From NCBI GenBank assembly GCA_028015205.1, contig CM051517.1, forward strand, positions 45,767,135-45,831,134: a DNA stretch of 64,000 nt, written 5' to 3'. Shown here in pieces: positions 35,304-47,794 of this stretch (the first letter of the stretch is position 1; every line of letters starts with the position of its first letter). The notes below the pieces were generated by a model. The model was given only the letters and a program-made list of their open reading frames with translations, was not told the DNA's origin and ran no database searches. The DNA comes from Mytilisepta virgata (lineage: Eukaryota > Mollusca > Bivalvia > Mytilida > Mytilidae). The position numbers were made by a program, and so were the translations under genes.

Positions 35304-37231
35304 AGCTCACCTGACCCAAAGTCTGTCGTCGTCCGTTAACTTTGACAAAAATCTTCTCCTCTGAAACTACTGGGCCAAATTGAACAAAACTTGGCCACAA
35401 GCATCATTAGGGTATCTAGTTTAAAAAATTTGTCTGATGACCTTGCCTGCCAACCAACATGGCCGACATGGCTAAAAATAGAACATAGGGGTAAACTGCA
35501 GTTTTTGTTTTATATCTCAAAAACTAAAGCAGTTAGAGCAAAACTGACATGAGGTAAAAATGTTTATCAGGTCAAGATCTACCGGTCACGAAATTTTCAG
35601 ACGAATCGGTCAACCCTTTGTTGGGTTATTGCCCCTGAATTGTAAATTTTAAGGAAATTTTGCAGTTTTAGGTTATTATCTTGAATATTATTATAGATAA
35701 AGAGAAATTGTATTCAGCAAAAATGTTCAACAAAGTAAGATCTACAAATAAGTCAACATGACCAAAATCATTGATTGACCCCTTATAGGAGTTTTTGCCC
35801 TTTAAAGACGGCATCCAGCGTAAACTTTCCTTTAAAGATCTTTTCCTCTCAAACCACTGGACAAATTGAGACCAAAATTTGGTGGAATGGTCATTGGGTT
35901 GCCCCCTTCCAAAATTTTGTCTGGCATCCCCGACTTCCAACCGAGATGGCTGCTATTACTAAAAATAGAACAAAAAGGGGGGTGACTTTAAAAAATCTTC
36001 TTATATGAAACTACAAGTCCAGTTGGAACCAATAATAAGTAATAGTTCTTAGGAGGTTCTCTTTCAGAAATTATCCAATGACCCGGACTGTTAACCAAGA
36101 TGGCCACCACAGCTGAACTTAGTTTAACATAGGGCCCTATTGGAAAATTCATTGAAAAATCGTCCCGTCTTAAACCACTTGACCAATTGGAACCAGACTT
36201 GGCAGCAATGGTCCTTAGATGGTCCTCTTACAGAGGTGTGTCCGATGACCCGGACTGTGATTCAAGATGGCCGCCACAACGGAACTTTAGTTTAACATAG
36301 GACCCTATGGGAAATTCACTCAAAAATCTTGTCAGAAACCACTAAGCCAATTAGAATTAGACTTGGTAGCAATGGTCCTTAGATGGTCCCCTTTCAGAAT
36401 TTTGTTCGATGACCCAGACTGTCAACCAAGATGGCCGCCACAACCGAACCTAGTTTTACATAGGGCCCTATAGGAAAATTCATTGAAAAATCTTCTTGTC
36501 TGAAACCACTTTACATATAGGAGCAGGAATTGGCGGCATTGGTCCTTAGGAGGTCCTTTTTCAGAAATGTGATTTCGTGGACTGTGAACCAAGATGGCCG
36601 CCACAGCAGAACTTAGTTTAATATAGGACCCTATTGGAAATTCACTATAAAATCTTCTCATCTGAAACCACTAAGCCAGTTAGAATTAGAGTTGGTAGCA
36701 ATGGTCCTTAGATGGTCCTCTTTCAGAATTTTGTGCAATGACCCAGACTGTGGACCAAGATGGCCGCCACACCTGAACTTAGTTTAACATAGGGCCCTAT
36801 GGAAAAATTGATTGAAAAATCTTTTTGTCTGAAACCACTTGACATATTGGAGCCAGACTTGGCAGCATTGGTCCTTAGGAGGTCCTCTTTCAGAAATATG
36901 TCCGATCACCTGGATTGTCAACCAAGATGGCTGCCACACCCAACTTTGTTAAATATTGGACCCTATAGGAAAATTCATGTAAAAATCTTCCTGTCTGAAA
37001 CCGCTTAGCCAGTTGGAACAAGACTTAGCAGAAATGGTCCTTAGATGGTTCTCTTTTAGAAATGTATCCTTTGACCTGGACTAAGATGACTGCCACAGCT
37101 GAAATTTTAGTTTAACATAGAATCCTATAGAAAAACCAGCCAAATTGAATGCAACACTTAAATTGTTAGGTCTGTTCAAGGTGAAAAGTTAAATCCAGGT
37201 GAGCGATACAGGCTCTTGAGAGCCTCTAGTT
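35304..37231 (-). mobile_element. family C-type element with 165 bp AAGATGGCCGCCAC units, nested
   Basis: Starts AGCTCACCTGACCCAAAGTC and ends GAGAGCCTCTAG. Six tandem units are marked by TGGCC or TGGCT at 36101, 36268, 36432, 36595, 36761 and 36928, about 165 bp apart. Left flank TTTTTTGCTTTTT and right flank TTTTTATGTTATTATTT again reconstitute the T-run site. The core sequence is distinct from the surrounding units. Confidence 0.65.
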
Positions 37232-37553
37232 TTTATGTTATTATTTCAAAAATCTTCTCCTCTGAAACTACTGAATGGATTTGGATAAAACTTAGCATGA
37301 TTGTTTCTTAGGGTATCCTGCACAAAGTTTATGCTTGGATTTTTGATCCGTCAAAAAACATGGCCACTGTTACTAAAAATAGAACATAGGGGTCAAACAA
37401 CAGTTTTTCGCAAATATCTCAAAAATCATTAGGTTATGGCAAATTCTGCAGGTTGAAAGTGTTCAGCATGATGAGAGCTACCTGTGTGCTGATTTTCGTG
37501 AAAATCTGTCAACTGATGTTAGTTATTGCCCTTTTTTGACATTTTTGGCTTTT

Positions 37554-39933
37554 TAGCTCACCTGACCCGAAGGGTCATGTGAGCTATTGCTATCACTTGG
37601 CGTCCGTCGTCCGTCCGTCCGTCCGTCGTCCGTAAACTTTTTCAAACGTTAACTCCTCCAACACCATAAGTCCAACTGCAACCAAACTTGGTACAGTTAT
37701 TAATTGGTATGGGTGCTACAAATCTATCGTTTGGATTTTTGATTCGTATAAAAACATGGCCGTCATGGCTAAAAATAGAACATAGGGGTAAATCGCAGTT
37801 TTTTGCAAATAAGTCAGAAACGGTCACAGATATCAAAATTCTGGCAGAGGGTAAAAGTGATCAGCACCTCAAGATCTACCTGCCCTGAAATTTTGAAGAA
37901 GATCCAACTACCCATGTAGGAGTTATTGCCCTTTTTCTGCATTTTTTCCAAATTTTGCACTTATTAAGCTCAATATCTTGGATACTATAAAGGAAATTTG
38001 AAAAATTTAAATTTCATATTGTTAGGCACACAAAGATCTACAAAATTTGTAGCAGGATCGAAGTTGTAGGTTCGTTCCTTTTAGGAGTTATTCCCCTTAG
38101 ATCGTCAAAATTGACAATTTTTGCAGTCTTTATTGTAATAAAATCATTATTCATTGTAATAAAATCGTTAACTCCTCTTACACCATAAGTTTAATTGCAA
38201 CCAAACTTAGTGTAGTTGTTCCTTGGCATGAGTGCTACTAAACTGTCGTTTGGATTTTTGATTTGTAAAAAAACATGGCTGCCATGGCTAAAAATAGAAC
38301 ATAGTGGTAAATTGCAGTTTTTTGCAAATAACTCAAAAATGGTGACAGATATCAAAATTCTGATGGGAAGCTAAAGTGTTCAACACCTCAAGATCTACCT
38401 GCTTTGAAATTTTGAAGAAGATGTAACCACCCATGCAGGAGTTATTGCCCTTTTTCTTGATTTTTTTTTGAAATTTGTACTTATTAAGTTGTATGATCAT
38501 TCCTTTTAGGAGTTATTCCCCTTAGAACATCAAAATTGACCGTTTTCACAGCATTTCCCTTAGTTTGCAAAATGTTTAAATGAGCCCTTTAGGAGTTAAA
38601 GTTTTGTCCCTTAAATGTCAAAATAACTGTTGATGCCTTATAGATGGCAAACTGTAGAAAATGAAAAAAAGCTTTTGATTGCGTGTAAATTTGTTTTTAT
38701 GTTATTATTTCAAAAATCTTCTCCTGTGAAACTACTGAATGGATTTGGACAAAACTTAGCATGATTGTTCCTTAGGGTATCCTGCACAAAGTTTATGCTT
38801 CGATTTTTGATCCGTCGAAAAACATGGCCACTGTTACTAAAAATAGAACATAGGGGTCAAACAACAGTTTTTCGCAAATATCTCAAAAATCATCAGGTTA
38901 CGGCAAATTCTGGCAGGTTGAAAGTGTTCAGCATGATGAGAGCTACCTGTGTGCTGATTTTCGTGAAAATCTGTCAACTGATGTTAGAGTTATTGCCCTT
39001 TTTGACATTTTTGTCTTTTTTTTATGTTATTATTTCAAAAATCTTCTTCTCTGAAACTACTATTCAAAATCAAATGAAACTTGGTAAGATTGTTCCTTAG
39101 GGTATCCTGCAAAAAGTTAATGCTTGGATTTTGGATTGGTCGAAAAACATGTCCGCCCTTACTAAAAATAGAACATAGTAGTCAAAATGCTGTTTTTTGC
39201 TATTTTTTCCTGAATTATAGAAATAAAATGAAGATGAAAGCTACTTTGATGGCAAACATGGTATCCCGAGTTGAATGGTGATGATGAAAGTTTGTTTTGG
39301 ACGGCCATTTTTAAAATGGCTGCCATTTTCCCGCCATTTTTTACACTTGCTCGGATTTCAACAATATTTGGTTTTTAAAGTAAACATGGTATCCTTAGTG
39401 AATGGTGATGATGAGAATGTTGTATAACAATGATTAAACTTCGTAATATGTGAGCTTTTAATTGCCATCACTTGGTGTCTGTCATCATCGTTGTTAACAA
39501 ATTTTCAAACATCTTCTTCTCTGAAACTACTAGGGGGATTTGGATGAAACTTAGCATGATTGTTCCTGCAATATTTCCTTTTCAAGTACAATAAAAAGCC
39601 TTAACCCACAATTTTTACATAACTTCTTTCAAACATTTTAAAAACGAAGACAACATATAGACCAAAAGATTTATACTTGTATTTGAAGATGAATTAAAGC
39701 TTGTATTTTGTATTGTGAATCATCAGATTGACCATGACTGTATGTTAATCAAGCATAGGGAGAACTCATGCCCATTTCTTTCCAGAGGTTCTTGAAAGGC
39801 TTTTAAAGGTATTTTCAGCATTTTATGTGACCTTAAATACTCAGTTTAATTTACAAAAAAACATTAATATATTAATTTAGTTTATAGTCATTGTTTGCCA
39901 GGTGAGCGATTCAGGCTCTTGAGAGCCTCTTGT
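37554..39933 (-). mobile_element. 2.4 kb family C element, uninterrupted form
   Basis: Runs from AGCTCACCTGACCCGAAGGG to GAGAGCCTCTTG. It is the reverse complement of 48155-49419 joined to 51713-52791 over its length, without the insertion seen there. The intact site is GAAAATGAAAAAAAGCTTTT at 38659-38678. Microsatellite GTCCGTCC at 37612-37630. Confidence 0.75.
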
Positions 39934-40546
39934 TAAAGTAAACATGGTATCCTTAGTGTATGGTGATGATGAGAATGTTGTATAACAATGATTAAACTTC
40001 ATAATATGTGAGCTTTTTATTGCTATCACTTGGTGTCCGTCGTCATTGTTGTTAACAAATTTTCAAACATCTTCTCCTCTGAAACTATTAGGGGGATTTG
40101 GATGAAACTCTACAAAATGACAGATGAGTTAAGCATGGTTTGTTGGATAAAAACCAACAGCTTAGTCAATATGATCAAAGATCAAGCATAATAGAAAATA
40201 AAAAGCCTTAACCCACAATTTTTACATAACTTCTTTCAAACATTTTTAAAACGAAGACAACATATAGACCAAAAGATTTATACTTTTATTTGAAGATGAA
40301 TTAAAGCTTGTATTTTGTATTGTGAATTATCAGATTGACCATAACTGTATCTTAATCAAGCGTAGGGAGAACTCCTGCCCATTTCTTTCCAGAGGTTCTT
40401 GAAAGGGTTTTAAAGGTATTTTCAGCATTTTACATGACCTTTAATGCTCAGTTTAATTTACAACAAACATTAATATATTAATTTAGTTTATTATAGTGTA
40501 TTGTTTGCCAGGTGAGTGATTCAGGCTCTTGAGAGCCTCTTGTTTT

Positions 40547-42395
40547 CTGTCCATAATGTAATCAATCAGATGAACCTGAGTAAAATTTGAAAAAAAAACC
40601 CTGTATAATCAATCACAAAAATGGGAAAGGGACTTTCCAGGTGACTGATCTTTGAAAATACACACTCGTTTAAAATTTTATACAGAAAATTGAATAACAA
40701 ACATAAAAAATACTTCAAACATGTCATTTTGTGAAAACAAGAAAAAACACACTTCATTTCTTTGCAAATTTTTATACCCCTGGATATTGAATAAGAATTA
40801 TGTAACAGAGTCTCGGGACAGCCTTTTTAACTTGCAAATGAAAGACCCGATACTATATCTATTTGCAAAACAAAACATTATAGGCTCCTCCCAGTGAAAC
40901 GGTAAACGAGCGAGATCTGTTCTTTGGTATGCAAAAGTACTTACTTTTGATGTCTCATACGTTCATAATTTTCAATATCAGGTGAATCCAATAGGCCAGG
41001 GTGTTAACGAAATAATTTTTACACATATTTCCATCCATGTTATTTGAAACTCAGAAACTAGCACAACGATATTTACACATTTCACACATGTCCTGTCAAT
41101 CAAAAATTCGAGGCAGGACTACAAGTGCCATCTAGTGTAAAAAATTCAGAAAATATCTCAACCTGTTACTCTGTAAATAGAATGCACTAGCGTAACGGTC
41201 ACAATCGCACTTGGCGGTCTGACTGATAAATATTGGACAAAAACTTTCTAAACCTGAAATTCTTCATTTTTAGTGAAAATATTTGAAGACAATGTAAATA
41301 AAGTCCAATTTAAATTATTTTCAGAGAAGAATCTAATTTTTTTTTTTTTTTTTTTTGGAGGGGGGAAGGTGGGATTTTCATGTCTTCCTTAGTTGCAATT
41401 GATTGATTTATTGAAGATAAACATGAATCTTCAGAATAGATTGTGATTGGTATGTATACTTTACCTTTTACTTAAAAATTCTCAAACTTTGAATCTAGAA
41501 TAAAATATACTATATCAGAGTGTATTCAAGTGAAATTGTTTAAGTATGAATAAACAAAGACAGGCATGAATTTTAGTCTCTTAAGATGTAAATGTACCTT
41601 ATTGCTGGTGCAAAATAAGAAACATTAGTCAGTTGCTTGAACAGAAATTTATGTATCCAAGTTACCAAGGGGAGGTAAACCTCATTATCCTTTTTGGTCT
41701 TTGGATTTTAGGGAGGCAATTATCTCCCATGGATTACTTTTTGAAGGGCAGATACAATAGTGTTATTCTTGATATTTTGACTCGCTCAATGTGCCATTGT
41801 GAAGCTGAAACCAAAAATTCTACTCTCTTTTCAGTTTAGGAGTATTGCTAAGTATGAATATTTAATTCTAATTGTAGAAATATACATAGTTTATTTATTG
41901 TCACTCACTGTATGTAGTGCTGTAGATTCTAGTCATTTTATTTATTATTTATATCCGTCCATTGTTTATTTAAAATCAAACTTGTTAAGGGATGAGATCA
42001 AAAGTTCAATGTAGGATAAAACACTTAATTCACATAGTTTTTTCACTGACCCCCCCCCCCCCCCCCCCCCTTGTAACTTAATTTGGGAAAAATTGATTGC
42101 CCAATATGGGCATATGCTTTGAGAGTATACTTTATGTATCATGGGTCCTGTTTTTCCTCAACAATGTATGTTTGTTCTGTATATTGACTTGGACATCACT
42201 TTTTAAAAATATTGGGAAAAAGTGATGAGTATTTTTAGCATGCATCAAAAAAGGCACTGTTAAATTATAATTTTATACATATCATTCAAAATTCACGATC
42301 GATAAAGTGATTGAATGACGTAGATACTATGATTGATTTCGTCCCAATACTCTCAGCCAAAAATTTGCTTTTCAGTACGATTTGATGGCTTTTAT
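40547..42395. other. intergenic, little recognised
   Basis: Contains the right end of the possible 10.3 kb unit (41209-41225), a T run near 41339 and C21 at 42050-42070. No gene seen. Confidence 0.5.
42050..42070. repeat. C21 homopolymer
   Basis: Twenty-one consecutive C. Length is likely polymorphic or uncertain. Confidence 0.9.
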
Positions 42396-42396
42396 T

Positions 42397-43530
42397 GTCC
42401 CCCACCGCAACGCGATGCGGGGGATATGGTAATGCTGGGCGTCCGTCCGTCCGTGCTTCCGTCCGTCCGTCCGTCCACCTTGTAAGCGCTCTAGCAAATT
42501 TATTTTTTGACCGATTTGGATAATATATATACAGTAGCTTTAACTCAATGATACTTTAAGGGAGTTCGAAGATGAGTCATGTCGAAATATTTTTGTAGGA
42601 GTTATGCCCCTTAATAACTTAGAAAATTGACAAAATTTTCATGTAAGCGCTCTAGCAAATTTATTTCTTGACCGATTTGGATAATATTCATACAGTAGCT
42701 TTAACTCAATGATACCTCACGGGAGTTGGAAGATGAGTCATGTCGAAATATTTTTGTAGGAGTTATGCCCCTTAATAACTTAGAAAATTGACAAAATTTT
42801 CATGTAAGTGCTCTAGCAAATTTATTTCTTGACCGATTTGGATAATATTTATACAGTAGCTTTAACTCAATGATACCTCAAGTGAGTTCGAAGATGAGTC
42901 ATGTCGAAATATTTTTGTAGGAATTATGCCCCTTAATAACTTAGAAAATTGACAAAATTTTCATGTAAGCGCTCTAGCAAATTTATTTCTTGACCGATTT
43001 GGATAATATTTATACAGTAGCTTTAACTCAATGATACCTCAAGGGAGTTCGAAGATGAGTCATGTCGAAATATTTTTTGTAGGAGTTATGCCCCTTAATA
43101 ACTTTGAAAATTGACAAAATGTTCATCTAAGTGTTCCAGAAAATTTATATTCTCCTTGCATTGGAATAATATTTATACACTTGGACCTAAAGGGAGGTTT
43201 TATACATAAACTCCTATCGAAACTTATAAAATTGAAAAATACTGTCTTTAAGAGTTTGTTAGGCGGAATACTTTTGATCAAAGCATTTCTGTTTATTGAA
43301 AAGGAGTAAATGTATTTTTGTATAAATTCTCAATACACATGGTAAAATAAGATTTCAACACTATACCCATATTGTATAAATGTCTTCATACCACTCATTA
43401 ACTTGTAAAAAACTTTAGCAATAACCACAAATTGTTTGTCCTTCTATTCTCTCTCTTTGAGAAAATTTTGTTATGTTTCACTTGTCCAAGGGTTTCTGAT
43501 GCTCTAGCAGCGGGGGACTTCGGAACGCTG
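42397..43530 (-). mobile_element. Helentron-like element, family F, with 161 bp units
   Basis: Hairpin TCCCCC..GCA / TGC..GGGGGA at 42398-42425 after a T run, then GTCC repeats (42440-42477). Four units marked by GTAAGCGCTCTAGC (or GTAAGTGCTC) follow at 42482, 42643, 42804 and 42965, 161 bp apart. Each holds AGGAGTTATGCCCCTTAATA. GTCCCCCACCGC (42397-42408) pairs inversely with GCAGCGGGGGAC (43507-43518), 10 of 12. No protein is encoded. Confidence 0.7.
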
Positions 43531-43638
43531 TTCGATTTATTTGCTTTAAAAGTCCTAACATATGTTAGGGTCGAACATGAATCCGAATTTTTCAATCTAT
43601 AAATCGATGTCGGATAACAAAACTTGCAGCGATGGTTA

Positions 43639-43678
43639 AACCCCCCCCCCTCCCCCCCACCCCCCAACCCAAACCCCA
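43639..43678. repeat. C-rich tract
   Basis: Runs of C broken by single T or A over about 40 bp, just beyond the family F element. Frames crossing it read poly-Pro or poly-Gly and are not genes. Confidence 0.85.
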
Positions 43679-43969
43679 ATCTATTTGAATTAAGTTTTTT
43701 ATCCTACATTGAACTTTTGATCTCGTCCATAAATCTAAATCAGTTGTTAGTGTATCCATGTAATTTATTTAGTGCCAAACTTCTTTTAAACTGTAATATT
43801 ATTAGTTCCATTTATCATTTAACTAAATCCACAAGCAGAAGTTTTTTCAGATGCATTCATATAATTAAATACAAATTATATTTTAAATTTGTTTGCAAAT
43901 TTCTAAAATTTATTGTTTAAAAAGGCATTAATTCTGCAAAATACTTTAGATGAAGACTTCAGAATAAGA

Positions 43970-44105
43970 GAGATTGCCAATTTTCCTACCGAAGGTTGGT
44001 GGTTCTCTCTGGGTACTACGGCTTCCTCCACCAATAAAAAGTGGTTGCCGCGAAATAGCCAAATGTGCTGAAAACAGCGTAAAACCCCAACTAAACAAAC
44101 AAACA
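43970..44105 (+). mobile_element. SINE-like fragment (bivalve type)
   Basis: GGTTGGTGGTTCTCTCTGGG, TACTACGGCTTCCTCCACCA, then GAAATAGCCAAATGTGCTGA and a tail of AAACAAACAAAC. I recognise this as a body seen in bivalve SINEs. The tRNA-like head is not evident, so it is probably 5'-truncated. No second copy in the window; identification is from memory. Confidence 0.5.
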
Positions 44106-44529
44106 GGATAAGAGAAAGTTGATTTAACGTATGAAAACCCATTAAAATGGGGGGATTGTAAATTTAATGGGTTTTTTTTTTTTAATTAATCATTTAAACT
44201 TCAATTTTATGTATTCTTTACCAGAAAATGCTAAAATTTAAGAAGAAAAAAAGCAAAAGTGAAACCTACAGATAAATGATGTTTCTTATTTTTTATCACC
44301 AGTTTATTTTGCCAAACAATCATTCTTATCATTTTTTTTTTGTCAAATGCGAAAATGGCAATTGCCAGCACAAACCCTGTGTACCTTGTGAAGATTTTTG
44401 TACATGATAGATCTTTTCTAAAATTTATTGTGAAATTTTGTAACTTGTGTAACTTATATGTGGATTGTTATCTGTGATATTTATTGTGACTTACCTTTTT
44501 ATTAAATCTTTTTTTTCACTCCAGATATT
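44106..44529. other. AT-rich spacer, nothing recognised
   Basis: No repeat or gene signal seen. Confidence 0.5.
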
Positions 44530-45185
44530 CATTCATTTTTTACCCCTGCCACAACACAACTGAGAGACTTAGTAATGGTCTGCATCCTTCTGTCCCAATA
44601 ACTTGGTGGAAGCAACTCGTCTGAAACTACTCGGCAGATTTGGTTTATATTTTGCAAGAATGCTACCTATGACATGAAGATGATCATACTATATCGCCAT
44701 TTTGATTCAGCAATTTTTACAGGAGTTATGGGACTTGATTGTATTTTTTTGCATTGTATCATATGTATACCTTGTTGATACAACTTCTCTCAAACTGCTG
44801 GATAGATTTGGTGTATATTTTGCAAGATTGCTAGCAATGATAAGAAGATGATCACACTTTAACGCCATTTTGATTCTGGGGTTTTTACAGGAGTTATGGA
44901 ACTTTGTTTTTTAATCACAAGTATTATATGCATACCTCTTGGACACAACTCCCCTGAAACTACTGGGCAGGTTTGGTTTATATTTTGCACAGTTGTTACC
45001 TATAACATGATGATGATCACACTATGCCTCCATTTTGATTCAGATACTTTTTCAAGAGTTATGGGACATTGTTGTATTTTATCACATTGTACCATATGCA
45101 TACCTTTTGGATACAACTGGTTCATATTTTGCAGGATTGTTACCTATGATATGATATCTGGATACAACGGCCCTCATTGGCCTTA
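44530..45185. repeat. tandem repeats of ~166 bp
   Basis: Three to four imperfect units marked by AGGAGTTATGG at 44721 and 44889 and AAGAGTTATGG at 45054 (168 and 165 bp). Each also has TTTGGTTTATATTTTGCA-like and CGCCATTTTGATTC-like pieces. It shares the AGGAGTTATG core with families C and F. A terminal hairpin was not found. Confidence 0.65.
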
Positions 45186-47752
45186 GTGCACAAAAGCTTG
45201 TTAAACTTTTCTTCTCAGTTAAATATCCATACAAATAGATGTTTGATTCCAGATTCTTTGCAAAAAAATATTTGATCCAGTGAAAGAATTGTTTGATTGT
45301 GGTTATAATGGAAATTATAGTTTGTTTTCATGACAGAAAGAAATGAAAAAAAAATGAAGAACAAGTAAGTCTTTAGACAACTCACAAATGTGAAAAATTA
45401 AAATACACTAAAATGGATCTTAAATCTTTATTTTATGGTCACAAATAACATTTCCAAAATACAAATGGATCTATTTGGGTATTCTCAAATCATTCATGCT
45501 TGGCATCAAAAATGTCTGAAACTAGAAGTATTGTGAACAAAGCTCACAAATTGTACATCTGTGCTTATGGCTACAATAATATAAAGAAATGTACAATGTT
45601 TGTCAATGGGAAAACCCAGAAATCATTTCAATAAAAAAAAAAAATAATAGAAGATGCACAATGGCAATTATAAGTGAAGATTATCTGAATGTTTCACAGA
45701 AATCCATTCACTTGGAGGAGTTGGGGACATTACATGCCTACCCCTGTTACATAACCATATTATGAAGAAATGGCAAAGTCCATGTTTGCCAAAATCGTTC
45801 TGATTAAAAATAAAATATGTGGTGAACAATGCAACTTTGTACTGAAGACTGTGAAAGTTTCAATGAAATCCATTTACTGGTGTATGAGCAGTTGCAGTAA
45901 ATAGGTGCAGACAGACTGAAAGAAGAACAGATGAATGGAATCCCCATCACTAAGGAGGAAATATAATAGTGTATATTAATACATTTTCTTTTACAAAATC
46001 TCAACACATCTTGTTGCATATGATCATAATTTAACATTTAAAATTCACAAATGACAAGGAAAGCATGTTCAGGTACCCAGACAAATCGGCCTGTGGACCA
46101 CTTGACCTAGTTTTTTCCATTTTCTACATGATTAAAAATATTTCAAGGTCAGATATGACATCACAGTCTCCTTCCAGCCCAACATACATATGCTGCTATG
46201 AATGGAAAAAAAAAACACATTTCAAAGTAGCAGTGTTCAACCTACATCATTGAAATAGATCGTACTTCTGTATTTCCCTCTGAATATTTTTTTTAAAGAG
46301 CAGATAGGGGAAAATAGATCTTACCTAGCAATTATGTATGATCGTTCAATGAAACATTTTCTCTAAAATTAAACAACTTTTTGCACTTCATTGAAAGATC
46401 TATATAATGATAAAAGTTATTCTGACATTTAATAATTAAAGTGCCAAAATATAATTTGGTTTAAACCACAGTTTATCTGTATAGTTCGGAGTAAATAGAT
46501 TATTTGGTCATGTAAATTTACTTTTAGCCCTTGAAATATACCGGTACATGTGATTAATCCAAAATGGTTAGGGATGAGATTTTGAAAATAACAAAGAATG
46601 TTAAAGAATTTGAGGAATTTATCTCGAGACTTCTGATTTTAAAAGAAAATTAAGCATTTCGGGGACAAAAATATAATATTTTATATGTAACAATGATAAA
46701 ACTTGAGAGTAATTAATGATATCAAAACCTTGTTGAAGTTATTTGTGAATCAGATGAATTTTATGTTTTATAAAATGTGAGTAAAATTGTTTTAACAATT
46801 CAGTAAAACAAAAAAGTTTGCTTTTGAAATGAGTTGAAAAAAATAGTTTGCTCCTGCTCCATATCCCAAAAAAAATTTCTCCAAAGATTCTCCAAAAAAT
46901 TAGTTTTACCATGAAAAAAAAAAATACCCATACCGCCACAAAAAATAAATGATCCATTCCTTAGTATATTTGGCATCTATGGAATTGCTGACAAAAAACC
47001 ATGTTGTCAGATGCAAATTACAATAAAGTGAGGTTTGGAAAGAAATGACATGATATTTTTTTCACTGTATTTAAAATAAACAGTTTCTATTTTTTTTTTT
47101 TTTTTTTAAATAGCGGGAAAGGAATTATTGTTCTTGACTCTAAAAATAGATTGAAAATTCCCGTAAGTTTTGTAATCTAAACATAAAATTAAACTTCCAA
47201 GAGTAAGGAAGGGAAACAGAAAATATTGTGTATTATTATACTAAAACAGATAATAATAAACTAAATGTAAACAAATACAAAGAAATACAAATTTCCACGG
47301 TAAGTTAAACTGAAAGTAGAGTTTAGTGTGCATTATCAGTTCTTAACTTTCGATTTAGACACAGAGGTTCGTTACAATTGATCTAAAGATCGGGGCCGGA
47401 TCAGTCACAGATGACATATTGTGTCAATTGTAACGAGCCCCTGTGATTTAGACCTCCATACCACTATACGAGGTTGCCATCCGATTCTATCGTTGCTGAA
47501 GTCTCCAAACGAAAGTAGTTTTAAAATGCTTTGGAATTACTAATTGATTAAAAAATCTGAATAATATCGGACAGGTAGCATGATTAAACAGAAAGGGAAA
47601 ATTAGACAAACAAAACTTCTAACTTTAAAATGTTTTAAGACGTTTAATTGATTCAGAAGTTATTAGCCTTCAAAATTCATTCGAAAAAGGTTGTATTATT
47701 TTATCTCAACATCTGTCTGTCTATTTTTTACCTTAACTGAAACAGTTCCTGT
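45186..47752. other. AT-rich intergenic DNA, nothing recognised except one hairpin
   Basis: No gene. 47360-47381 and 47424-47445 form an inverted repeat of about 22 bp (CTCGTTACAATTGA-type), within an 86 bp span. A T run lies at about 47091-47107. Confidence 0.5.
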
Positions 47753-47760
47753 ATATCCTT
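47753..47760. repeat. left target-site duplication candidate
   Basis: ATATCCTT immediately before the left TIR; ATATCCTA follows the right TIR at 63168-63175 (7 of 8 identical). Confidence 0.6.
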
Positions 47761-47794
47761 ATGGCAAGCCGTTTTACTATTTATTCTAACCTCA

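Larger units (their letters stand above)
32893..40546 (-). mobile_element. nested pile of reverse-oriented Helentron-like elements (family C relatives)
   Basis: Begins TTTTAGCTCACCTGGCGGAA, the inverse of the GGTGAGCTAAAA end of family C, and ends with AGGCTCTTGAGAGCCTCTTG at about 40524-40543. At least three further complete starts (33299, 35304, 37554) and ends (34637-34667, 37197-37232, 39900-39932) lie within, showing element-in-element insertion. Core units carry GAGTTATTGCCCTTTTTTGA and ACATGGCCACTGTTACTAAA. All frames inside are repeat shadows. Confidence 0.7.
30941..41225. mobile_element. possible 10.3 kb TIR-bounded unit
   Basis: CAGTCGGACCGCCAAGT at 30941-30957 is matched inversely by ACTTGGCGGTCTGACTG at 41209-41225 (16 of 17), and ATA flanks both ends directly. 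Further similarity (TATTTACAG) follows inside. The unit would enclose the repeat pile 32.9-40.5 kb. No transposase is seen. The TIRs are short, so a chance match or two separate solo copies remain possible. Confidence 0.4.

Noticed and set aside
33273..39281. Several 60-110 codon frames in the repeat pile
   Set aside because: Near-identical frames recur with each repeat copy, on either strand; they follow the repeats and not a gene.
43398..43920. Frames reading poly-Gly or poly-Pro across 43640-43678
   Set aside because: Caused by the C-rich tract.
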